From the NCBI RefSeq assembly GCF_018691265.1, contig NW_024881295.1, positions 19,019,904-19,083,903 of the forward strand: a stretch of DNA of 64,000 nt, read 5' to 3'. Below the pieces are notes generated by a model. That model did no database searches. It saw nothing but the letters and a program-made list of their open reading frames with translations, and was not told the DNA's origin. Below are positions 1 through 11,000 of this stretch, in pieces. The first letter of the stretch is position 1, and each line of letters begins with the position of its first letter. The position numbers and the translations under genes are program-made. The stretch is from Tyto alba. Its lineage: Eukaryota; Chordata; Aves; Strigiformes; Tytonidae.

Positions 1-2701
1 CACGGGCAGCAGCTAAAAAAGACCGTTCATAATTTTTCTGTGTTCACCCAGTGGCTCAGGCTTGGCTATTTCAATTTCTGGTGAACGCAGAGCTAAGACA
101 TATCTTTGAGGGTCAAACAATGCCCTTAAATCTGTCCACAACTGAGAGAGACCTGAAATCTCTTAAGTTACAGGGGCTCCCAGATGCCTGAATACATCTG
201 AGGCGGCAGCGATGTTCTTCTGAGCCCCCAAAAGCAAGAGCAGGGTGGGGACTTCTGAGGCCAGCACCCTGCAAGGTGTGAGTGGTGGCAGCTTGGCTCA
301 TGGTCCTGTAGCTGATTACAGCGTAGAGACTGCAAAATGCAGAAGGCCTTACGCGATTTTGGAGGGAATACGTGGTCGGCATGGTTGATGAGCATCACTG
401 TTGATGAGAAGTGTATTTGCAGCTGGTGTCCCTGTTCCCTTTCCTGCTGTGACCAAGGGCATAGGCATGTTCAGAAGGTCCCGACACCCTGGGGGGATTT
501 GCAGTATTGGCTCTAAACTGTGGCTGCTAAGGATGTGTAAAGCAAAGGCGTGATTCCTCTTTTTTATGTCTCTGGATATTTAGGCTGGTCTGAGAGATCA
601 CTCTCGCTAAGAGTAACGGCATACAAATAAGGGGCTGGGAGATTAGGTTGAATAATGGAAAAATTCGTAACAAATATTAAGTTCCTAAGCTTCAGTTATT
701 TACAGTCATGCTGGACACAGCACTGTAGGATCCAGCGGAACAAAGGACGTGAGTAAACTGGATCCTGAGTGGATAATACCTCTAATGTGTGTAACAAAAT
801 GTTTTAGGCTCTGAACACATGAAGTAAGATAAAATGGGTTTATTTCCTCATCATATGCAAACCTATTAAAATGTCCAAAGTATGACTGTAGAGAATGGCA
901 AAACCCCAATCTATGCACACTATCTACAAGAAAGCCCTTTTCTGTCTTTGGTATATTTGAGCAAATCTCCCTGCTAGGTTTTCAACAGACAGATGCTGTG
1001 CAACATCTAAAACAATATTCTAGGTGCAAACTCACATGGTTATATTAACATCTGATTCTTTAAGCCTTGCCCTTGATGCACTGTGATGTTGGGCTCAAAT
1101 GTGCATTTTCTCCAGTCTGATTTCTGCTTGCTGTTTCCAGATCTTTGTCTCCTATCAGATGATGCCTTAAGGTCACGTTATCTTCCCCATGGGCTGGGTC
1201 TACAGTATGAGTCAGGAATGTAAACCGAGGTTTTAATCAGTAGCAATTAAAGTAAAAGAATGGAAGAGCAGCTGCTGGAGTTGAAATAATTTAGGAAACA
1301 TCAGTCTCATCACTTTGCATAGCTTGTGCATGATTCACGCGGTGAACGTGCTCATTAGGCTGTCGTGAGCCACCTCCCCAAGAGGGCTGTGAAGTGATAC
1401 TGTTCGGCTTTTTGGCCCTGAACCCTAAAGACAGGAAAATAACACTTCTGGCAAGCTGGAGCCTAAGAGCTAAACCTCGTAACAAGGAAACCAGCATCCT
1501 GAGATGTCCTCAGCTTTAGCTGGTTGCCTTTCGAGGATGTCCTGTCTGGTGAAAGGGCTGTGATTGTTTTACCATGGCTCGTGATGGTGCCAGTTCAGCC
1601 CTCACCTGCAGTTTTGTATGGGCCCAGAAGGGAGGGCTGAACCCTTCTTAATAGATAGCATGTTCCTACTCAAAAGGAAAACCCCACAAAAAAAGCCAAG
1701 TATCCTAAACCCTGCGTTCGTGCGCAATATAACGCAGTGTTCTACATTGTTTAATTATATTTTGCAAGGGAGGGAGAAGAAACAGCGCTAACATTTAGGA
1801 GCAATGTCAACAGAAAAAAAGGTGGGAGGATGAAATGAGTAGAAGCGTGACTAATTCTTTGGCACTGAATTAATGCCTAGATTCTGTGATATCTACTACA
1901 ATATTATCCATAGCAATTGTTTCCACGAAAACAATTCAGTGAAAGGTGGTTGTACTGGGTTGTGGTTAAGACACTATCTCAAGGTAGGAGGACCTGGGGT
2001 CAGTTCCTTGTTCAGCCAAAGACTTTTTGGATGCTACCCAGTATGTTTAAATTCAAGGTGTCAAAGCTCCTCTCTGTCAAAGAGCAAGTGGGGAGGTTAT
2101 ATTTCCCCAGTCCACGATTATGGTGGGGATGATTCTGTCTGAGATCTGGTGGTGGTGATATGGCCTACGGTAAAGTTTATGGCAAAGACCAGTTAAAGGG
2201 AGGCGAGGGCAAAGGGTGCCAGGTGCTTTGATAGGTCAGCAATACTGGGCAAAGAAAGTTGTAACACAACTTGTAAGTAGAAACAAATTATTTGCAGGAG
2301 CACTCTGATGCCAACAGGAGCATTACAAAGCTTGCCTTCAGTAACAGTTGTAGAAAAGTCTAAGTCTCTGTAACTAGATTTAATTTCAAAATGAATTTGC
2401 CCCTTTAAAGGAAGGACTAAGGCTTGAAAATACATTTGCTGCATCCCAGCGAGTATGTTCACTAATAACAACAAAGACCAAAGACAGATTTTTTGCATTA
2501 GAGAGAACACTTTATTATTCCCCTAACATTCTTTGCTTTCTTTGGAGTCCTGCTGAAATGTTTTTGATTGCATACAAGTAGGAGATCAGTTGTAATAAGG
2601 TGTGTCCTTGTTTCTCATCCTGTTTTTAGCTTTCAGTTGTTGCCAGGTCTGACATAGTTCTTCGTGACTTCTGAACACTGCTTTGATTTTAAAGGGACAC
2701 T

Positions 2702-2760
2702 ATCATAGAATCATTTATGTTGGAAAAGACCATTAAGATCAACAAATCAATGGAAACAAC
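2702..2760 (-). mobile_element. CR1 LINE 3' end, short degraded copy
   Basis: The plus strand reads ATCATAGAATCATTTATGTT, then GGAAAAGACCATTAAGATCA. This matches the antisense of the 3' end of avian CR1 elements, which end in repeats of ATTCTATG preceded by a block complementary to GGTTGGAAGGGACCTTAAAGATCA. Only about 60 bp are recognisable, as expected of severely 5'-truncated CR1 copies. The element is in the same orientation as PKP2. Confidence 0.75.
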
Positions 2761-2849
2761 ACAAGAAGTTTGCATCCCTTTCTTAAGGACATCTTACTGG
2801 GAGATAGACGTATTAAGTAGGGCATTTAAAAATGCCCAGCATTGCTGGG

Positions 2850-2889
2850 TTGTTTTTTTGTTTTTGTTTGTTTTTTTTTTTTTTTTTTA
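2850..2889. repeat. T/G low-complexity tract
   Basis: A run of TTTTTG and TTTG units ends in about 18 T. It follows the CR1 remnant by about 90 bp. No coding or regulatory role is apparent. Confidence 0.8.
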
Positions 2890-4411
2890 AATTGCATGCA
2901 TTTCACAAAACTAAACCAAGGCTTGAGTATTTCTAAAAGCCCCCTTCCTGATCTTAAACTGCAGTTCTTTCCTGTGCTACTCTGTATTTAAGCTTACTCT
3001 TTGTTTATTAATTTTGCCTACCACTACTTTTTGGGTAGTAAAAGTAGACTTGTCCAGGTTGCCTGGTGTTTATTCATTAATGTCATATGCAGTGCTACTT
3101 GGGTTAACAAGTTAGAAGAAAAAGTTAGATTTTAATTGTCTGTTTTCTATCATATATTAAAAAATTATAAACCCAATTTACTCAGCATGTGGTGCTGTAG
3201 TTTCCCTTCCCCTATGTTGTTTTTGGACACGGAGTATTTTGAAAACGACCTCTTAAAAAAAAAAAAAAAAAAAAAGTATTTTTAAAACCTCTTACTGGAA
3301 TGCATTTGATTGGAGTTATTCAAAGCAAATGCGGAGGACTAACAGACCTATGAAAATGATCTGTTATGGGAAAGCAGGGCTGTTTGCTTACCTCCCCAGG
3401 ACATGCTCTGTTCTGCATGCATGTGTGGGGCTTCCTGGGAACCCTGGCTGAACTACATGCATCTACCAGCAGAATTTAGCCCCCCCGAATCCAGAACTAT
3501 GTTTGGACACCGTGCAATGTCAATCTGCTGATGGCAAGTTTCTGGTAGGAGCTAGACCTTTGGCCAGGAGTGTTGAAATTGAGAGACCTGCTGATCTCTG
3601 TGAGGTCCCTACTCGAAGGACTGTGTGTCCCCGCCTGGGTAAGAACAGCTGTAATAGCTCCTGGGCCAGCAGTGCAGCACGGGGGTACAGGGCGGGCTCC
3701 CCTCGTGCAGGAAGGCTTGTAAATACATGTGTCAAAGGCTTGGTTGTCATAAATGTAGTTTAGCTCCCCTGATTTCAGAAGAGTAATGCCAGATCATGTC
3801 AGCTGATAATCCAATTCACAAAGTCCTATCGGTTTAACGGACAATTTAACTACTGGCTTGTTGAGAGAAATCTCACTTACTAAAGGTATCAGAGGTTTTT
3901 TTTTAGTACTGATTTTCTCTCTCTGAGGATCATATAATAGGAATAGCCTTTAGCTGCTTAGGAATTTTTCTCCTCTTGTTACCTATTCCCACATGTGCAG
4001 ACATAGTCCTTCAGTTATCACATTGCACTTAATTGCTGTAGGGAGGATGATGATTTCAAGTAAGAGAGTATGAAGCAGGATCAGATTAATTCCTTAAGCA
4101 GCACGGAGCACAACGTCTTGTGTGTGTGTATCTATTACTTCAAAAATAAAGGCAAGACTCCACTCCCTTTAATATATATAGATTATCAATAACATTGTTT
4201 TGAAAATGCAATTTTCTTACAATAATCACTGTATCACCAGCAAATAACTCTCCCAACAACTAGCAAAGAATGATGGGTCTAAGTTCAGCCCAAAGTGTCT
4301 GAAACATAGTGGTCCTAGTTAAAAACCTTTCTGGACACAGTTATAAACTCCAACAGCCACGTGAAGGAGGATGAGAGGAGCAAGGGCTGATAAGACCTGT
4401 GTAAAATCAGT

Positions 4412-5021
4412 TTTATTGCTGTTGCTGATGAAATCTCAAAGGAAAGAGTCTTAAGAATCAGTGAGCACATGAATACAAGCAATACAAAAATAATCATTTT
4501 AACTTCATTGGTGCTTTTATAATGCGGGTAGTGAAACAGCTTCTTGTGTATACTCACAGAGTCTGGAGATTCTTATTTAGCATGTGGGAAGAAACAAAAA
4601 GGTGAAAAACTACTATGTCCTGAGCAGTGCACTTGATGCTTACCCACTGTAGAAATCTACCTGTATGAAACAGTCTGAAAAGAATTTGCTGTCAATCAGC
4701 ATTTCACACCTCTCTGTACGCCTGTTAGATTAAAGGCAGTCATCTGCAGCTCTGACTAGTGGTAAACCCGGATGAAACTTCACCTCAGACATCCCGAAGA
4801 ATCCATCTTTGGTTATTCTTATATTGATATATACAGTGACAACAAGGTGATTAGGATTAAAAACACAAACCAGCTACCCTCTGGTCACTCAAGTCTTATA
4901 CAAAATCAGCCTCTTTTTTCTGAAATACTTCCTGGCTCATGATGGCAACACCAACCACGTGAAGATAGTTATGTTAACTGACGTACGATCTCATTTGTGT
5001 CCAGTGGTGTTATGCTCTGAT
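4412..5021 (-). other. PKP2: PKP2 3' UTR, proximal part; end unresolved
   Basis: Sequence after the PKP2 stop codon. The first AATAAA on the minus strand is at 4417-4412, about 605 nt past the stop. Further AATAAA motifs lie at 3074-3069, 3009-3004 and 2516-2511, so a UTR of up to about 2.5 kb is possible. Human PKP2 has a long 3' UTR, which argues against using the first signal only. I cannot decide the cleavage site from sequence alone. Confidence 0.4.
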
Positions 5022-5090
5022 TCAATCTTTTAGTGAGTTATAGGCTTTTGTGGTCCGGGTATTGATGAAATCTGCCTTCTTAAAGTCAGC
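5022..5090 (-). CDS. PKP2: PKP2 coding exon 13 (human exon 14), C-terminal tail and stop
   Basis: The coding part is 69 nt, exactly as in human: 22 residues and TGA. The acceptor is TTCCAAAG|GC after a tract in which the pyrimidine run is short. It encodes [20 protein letters not shown] and then KD-stop, against [22 protein letters not shown] in human. The exon was too short to appear as an open frame and was recognised from the conserved tail. A fold-back repeat begins about 60 nt upstream of its acceptor. Confidence 0.96.
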   Translation of the reverse strand, partial: ADFKKADFINTRTTKAYNSLKD

Positions 5091-8000
5091 CTTTGGAATG
5101 AAAGAAACAGAATAAATCATTATCTTCGGTGCCAATTCTAGGAGGGAAGGGTGGGTTCAGCTGCCTAAAATCTAGATATGGAGCTGTGGTAGGGGGCTAG
5201 GCAGAGTCCTCTACAGTCAACAGAGACAGAACAGGCATCTCCCAGGAGTGACTGTTCAGTCTAAGATAGGTGAGATGAACAGTTGGAGTTGCCTGACTCT
5301 CTCCACTGACTGTATGGGGACCCTGTTCTAGCTCAGCTCCACAGACTCCTCTTAGGTGACTGATGTCAGCTGAGATTAACCCTGTCTGAACAAAGAGTAC
5401 AGGGCAATGGCAAAACCACTTAGGATTTTATCACTCTCATTTGATCAAGTGATTTCTGTTGCTTCTTAGACTGACTTCAAAAATGTCTAGGCATCAGGTG
5501 GCCTGCAGTTTTCAGCGCCATATCTGGTAGCTCTAGGGGACCTGATTTACACAGGAACAGCAAGTAATCAGCATTTTTCTGAAACTCAGATCTGACAAAT
5601 GTGTCTTACAGGCATACCCAAAGTACCAGTGACTTCAGAAAATTCATGCCATCAGGGATATTGCTGTACTGTAAAGTCAGGAATGTAGTTGCAAAAAAAA
5701 CAGAGACAACAAAATCCAGTTAGAGTTTATATAGGTACAGCACCCTTATTCTTGAACACAGATTTTTGGTTTGTGGGGCAGTATACTGCTGAGCGTGATT
5801 CGAGACTGTTAGAGGATACCACACTGAGTAAATTTTTTTGAGCAAATTTCAGCAAAAAATCTCCAAGAATAGACAAGCTGATTAATAAATGCTAAAGGCT
5901 AGAGCTTAAAAAAATGGCATAGTTTTAGGCTATATGGAATTTTAGGTGACAGAAATTCTGAACAGCAAGAAAACAAGGAATGAGAACAGTTTGAAATGCA
6001 GGTTGAAGGTATTTAGGTTGAAGCCAACTCAGCTGTGTGTTGAAAAAGCAGTCACAGAGCTTCCAAACGAGAGAAAGAAACTGGTTTGTTGGCTGATTCA
6101 TGCTGGTCATTTTTTGTTTGATTTTGACCGCGGCGGTAAACGTTTGCCAACACCTTTCCCAGGTCTTAGCTTTTTGTCTGAATATAACTAACACCTGGGC
6201 TGCCAGAGCATACGAACAACAAGGAGAACAAAACTGCTCTGGTTCTAAAGCAGGAAGCTGCCTCGCCCCCCCCTTTGCTTTTGCTGGCACCTGAGGCCCT
6301 CTGTGTAAGGCTGGTTCAGTCAGTGGTGGAGGGGCACCTACACCACATCGCTTCTTACCATCTGACACTCCCGGCGGGCAGCAGCAACGCTCTTCATAAA
6401 CTTTACCAGTGGATTATAAAACCACAGAGGGAGAGAATATGAATACAGATGAGCAAAAATTAAGGGCATGCATTACTTGTGCAGGATTATGGACAATGAA
6501 TAGAAACAGCAAATTCAGAGACCACTTGAAATCCTACCATAGGTTGTTTCTTAACAGTGCAGAAGCGCCAAGGGCCCCAGAGGACAAATGAGAGGGTTCT
6601 AGGTCTAAAAGGACAGATTACATGTCTTTGCTGTAGCCCAGATCTTACCTTTTTGTAAGCGCTGTGGAGATCGGTATGTGACCACAAGGAGTAGAGGAGG
6701 ACTGAAGCAGCCCTACTAGCTTTGCTGAACATGTTACTGCAATTTTGCAAAAAGAATAATAAAACATGTTTAAATTCCTACTTCATAATCGTGGCGCATG
6801 CGCAGGCTTCAGCAAACGGAACCTCGTAGCATTTGTTCTGTCTCTCTTTCCTCCTAAATGCCGTTTTACTGCTCTTTAGGTATTCTAGCAGGCTTCACTA
6901 TGTCCTGACTACCGACACAAATGAAACATACCTCCCTGCTTCACTCATTCCTCAAAATTAGGGAGAAAATAAGTACTTTATAGCCTTCGTATTAGAGCAG
7001 CTATCATACTATTCATTTTCAGCTGAGGAAAACACACCTCAGCATAACAAGCATTTGAAAGGATCTTTACAGCAGGTAAAATCTCTGGTTAGTTAGTTAG
7101 GATTTGAACTATTCAGGGGCTCATGAGGCCTCCTTTATTGAGATGAATTTCCTCTTTTATTTTGTAAAAAGAAAGGCAAGCAGAATAATTATTCATATTC
7201 ATAAATCGTTAATTCTCTTTGGAGTAAATATTGGTTGCATGTGATTACATATTAGAGAATGATTAAAGGAATTTCAAATCCATTATCTAAAATGCCACTT
7301 TATAAACCATTTTTACGTATAGTTCTGTAAGTTCTATAAAATGGATCCCTGCTTTTTACTTCTAAAGATTATCAGGGCTGTGTTACAAGGAACAGGAAAG
7401 ACAGAAGCTTTTTGGGGACAGATAAGATCTGCTGGTCAGCCACTATACATGTCAGAACACAGATCATGTTGTGCAGTTACCTTCTGAGGAGTTATTTAAA
7501 ATGCTGGAACATAGCAAATTTAGCTGCGGATGGAACAGTTATTAATTAGAGGAGATTTTTTTGTATTTCCCAATATGTGCAATTCTATTCACGTCACAGT
7601 CACTTGTTTAAGCTGCACGGTACCTTGAGATGCAGTGTTTTTTCCCCCCAAGTGGCAGTTTGCAGTTTCTTTCTTCCCAAGGGAGAGCAGAAGGGAGAGG
7701 GGAAGGCTTCTCAACCATCTTACCTGTCATTCATGCTGATGGCAATAATCTTCGGTAGGCCATCAGCACTCAGGAGGAGCCGTGCATTGTGTGAACTGCT
7801 CTGTGTCAAATTGTACAAGGTGTAGCAGATGGACGCTGTGGTTTCACAGCCAATATCAGACCCTGGGACAGACTCGGGAAGTATCGAGACCAAATCAGGC
7901 AAAACTTCCCTAGCTACAAGTTGGAAAAGAGACAAGCAATTCCATTACTAACAGGTGCAGATTTATCGAGGGGACCTACAAGACCTTTTTCTTCCAATTA

Positions 8001-11000
8001 TCACTTATCGGGGTGCTGTGTGCTCCCACAACAGAGCCATGGTTTCACACTTGCATTACATCCCCACGATTTAGGTTAAGCTGCGTCCTCACTAAATTGG
8101 ACAGTATGTATTTTGCCTCATACACACTACATTAATACCTCAGGGGCTGTCATGAGGCCACTAGGCACGTGCTAGTAGCAAGCTGCCACTTCCCAAGGAA
8201 CCCTGTGTGTCTTATAGGTAATCACGGGTAGAGTGATATACAGCAACCTGAGACAGGGTGACTACAGCCCAGATGTTGGTGTGTCTTGGTTTGGGCTGAA
8301 ATAGAGTTAATATTCCTTTTCAGGGACTAGATGAGTGCTGTGTTTCGGATTTAGCTTTGGGTTTGGCATGAGAAGAATGCTGATAGCACACTGATGTTTT
8401 CAGCTGGTACCGAGACTTCAAGGACTCCTCATGTCCTGCCCGTGGGCAAGGGCACAGGGAGCAGGGAGGGAGCACGGCCAGAGCACCAGACCCAAACTGG
8501 CCAATGAAATATTCCACATCATGGAACGTCATGCTCACTGTATAGAGGAGGGGTGGTGGGGAAGGGGCTCTCTCTCTCGCTTCCAGAATTGCGATTGCAG
8601 GATCTTGGTATCTGGGGGTCGCTGGCCGGGAACGGGCTGGAGATTGGTTAACGGGTGGTGAGCATTACGCTGTGCATTGTTTAGATATTTTCTTTTTGTT
8701 TTCCCCCCATCATCGTCATTGTTCTCGTTTTATTGCCATTATCAAACTGTTCCTATCTCAGCCTGCGAGTCTCCCTTCACCCCTCTGATCCCCTCGCCCA
8801 TTCCCAGGTGGGGAGGGGGAAGGGAGGGTGATTAGCTGCGGGGGTTGGCTGCCGACCAGGCTCAAACCACGACATGGTGCTGCACTTGTCAGTGGTCGTC
8901 TAGCAGGAGGTGCACACAGGCAACCTGCTGAGCCAGTACGTAAGCTATTTATTTAAGAACATCATGCTCTGAAGTCCACCCCTACTCAAGAAACACCTCA
9001 TCACTTTCACCCCACTGGATGCCACCCTAGCAGCCAACCAAACCACGAACGACAGCTCTGGGCAGCAGCTGAGTCCCACTGTACACCGTGAGACCTGTGC
9101 CGTGTGGGCCAGAGCTGACAGAGAGAATTACAGCAGTCTGCAAGAGCTTGTAGCCAGCTGCCCCCACTGTAAGGAGCAGCACTGGGCAACAGTTTGGGGC
9201 ATTTGGGGCCATTCTCCCCTCCCTACCCAGCATTTCACTTGGACAGAGCACTTTGCTCTCGGTGAGTTCTTTTCATTCTTCCAGACGGGGGTGTGATGGG
9301 TGGTCCATGTACACTGAAATTAAACTACACCCGATTTAGAAAAGGACCTTTAAAACTGAAAGAACCACCTGCTACATTAAGTATCAGTCAAAACAATTAT
9401 GACAGACTTGATAGGCTGGGTTTTTTTCATCCATTGGTAAATGAAGGAAGGTGATTATCAGAAAGTACATTTGGAGTATTCTGAAAATGCCAGTTCAGAG
9501 AAAATGCTATTTTTTCAAGTAAAATAGGAAATTTTCTGCTGCTTTTGAATCATTTTACTTTTAGAGATGTTTTATATTAAATTTGTCTCGATTTGATATC
9601 AAGTGTTCATTTTGCTTGATAAATATAGACACTTTTATCTAGGAAGTAGTATGCCCTTCCAAATGTTTTCCTTTGGCCAAAATTATTTGGAGAATTTGAC
9701 CTAAAATCACACGTTTTCTGTCAATTGAAAAGAACAGCTTTTCAAGGAGAAAAGGGTCACCTGAAATTCCTCCAGTTCTCTCTATCATGCGTAAAGCAAG
9801 AAAATGACTGTGAACATGCAAGAGGAAGCACCTTTCTCCAAAGCTTCATGCTATTCTGTCTTTCCCACGTTTTTTCATAAATTGTTTTTCCTGATGAAAT
9901 CCTAATTTCTTCTCAGTTTAATTCCTACTCTTTCTGGGGGATTCACCACTTGTAATTTTTACCACCATATGGATTATCCCTTTGAAATCAGCCCAACAAC
10001 ATGTTATAATATTTTCATTAATAGGGAATGTTCTCTAAGGATTAAACAGTGCCCAGGAGACTGTTATGCACAATTCTGGAGGTTAATCTGCCCTACGAAC
10101 CAGCTGTATGCCTGAAATTTCCCCTTCACCCTTTGGTGGGAACATAGAAAAGGACAACAAATGATGTGAATTCATTTTATCCTATCAGTAGGAAAATAAA
10201 ATTCAAATATATATATAAAATTTAAATGAGAATACTCAGAATAGAAATGGCTACTGATGTGAAAATAATTATAACATTTTAGAAATAAGGTTCTCTAAAA
10301 AGACTGAACCATTTTTTCTATAGCATATTCTAGCTTCCATTCTCAAAAAACTTATGCAGGAAAACAGTGTGAGCTGCAAGCCTCCAAAGCTTTCTGTCTA
10401 AAAGAAGAAAATACAATCTTTGCTAGAAGAATTAGAGTAGAGATGTTCTATGATTTCTCGCAAAGGATTACATAGCTGTGGCAGCACAGAACTTGGCACT
10501 CACCTTCCTTTACTCCATTTAAAGCAGAAGAAAAGCCCACTCTCCAAATCTGTGTAGATTTTACTTTCATTATGTATTTTTTTAAAGTAAAATCAGTGCG
10601 AGTATCTGATGAGTAATACACCATTTAGGGAAAACTTGAAGTTAGAGTCTCTTAGGCAAAATGACTGCAAGTATCTGACCTAAAAATCTCCTAAATTCAC
10701 ATATCAGTATTTCTGTGCATTTCTTTTTTTAAAGAAGGAAACTTTAAGGTAAAGAGAGCAGATAAAGTAAGTCCATGAGACAAAGTTAGTCTTTTCTCAC
10801 CTATATCACTTTGGAGTGAGGTGTTTCGAGACAAGTTCCTGAGCAGTGAGACTGCTGTCTTCTTTACTGTCGGGTGGCTTACGTGCAGCATAGTTCGAAT
10901 ACTTGGAAGGCCATTTGCCTTCTGAACAACAGCCCGGGCCACCGCAAATGGCATCTGTTATAAGGCATGTGGCAATAGTGTGTCATTACCATGAATAGCC

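Larger units (their letters stand above)
1..4411. other. Downstream flank of PKP2, no gene recognised
   Basis: AT-rich DNA, possibly including the distal part of the PKP2 3' UTR. It contains a CR1 3' end near 2702, a T/G tract at 2850-2889, an A run at 3255-3275 and further AATAAA candidates for the minus strand. The open frames here are short, non-conserved and often start at codons other than ATG. In mammals YARS2 lies on this side of PKP2, but I see nothing that resembles it in this stretch. Confidence 0.6.

Noticed and set aside
5925..6368. Minus-strand 147-codon frame in intron 12
   Set aside because: It has no recognisable domain, no splice logic with PKP2 and no similarity I know.
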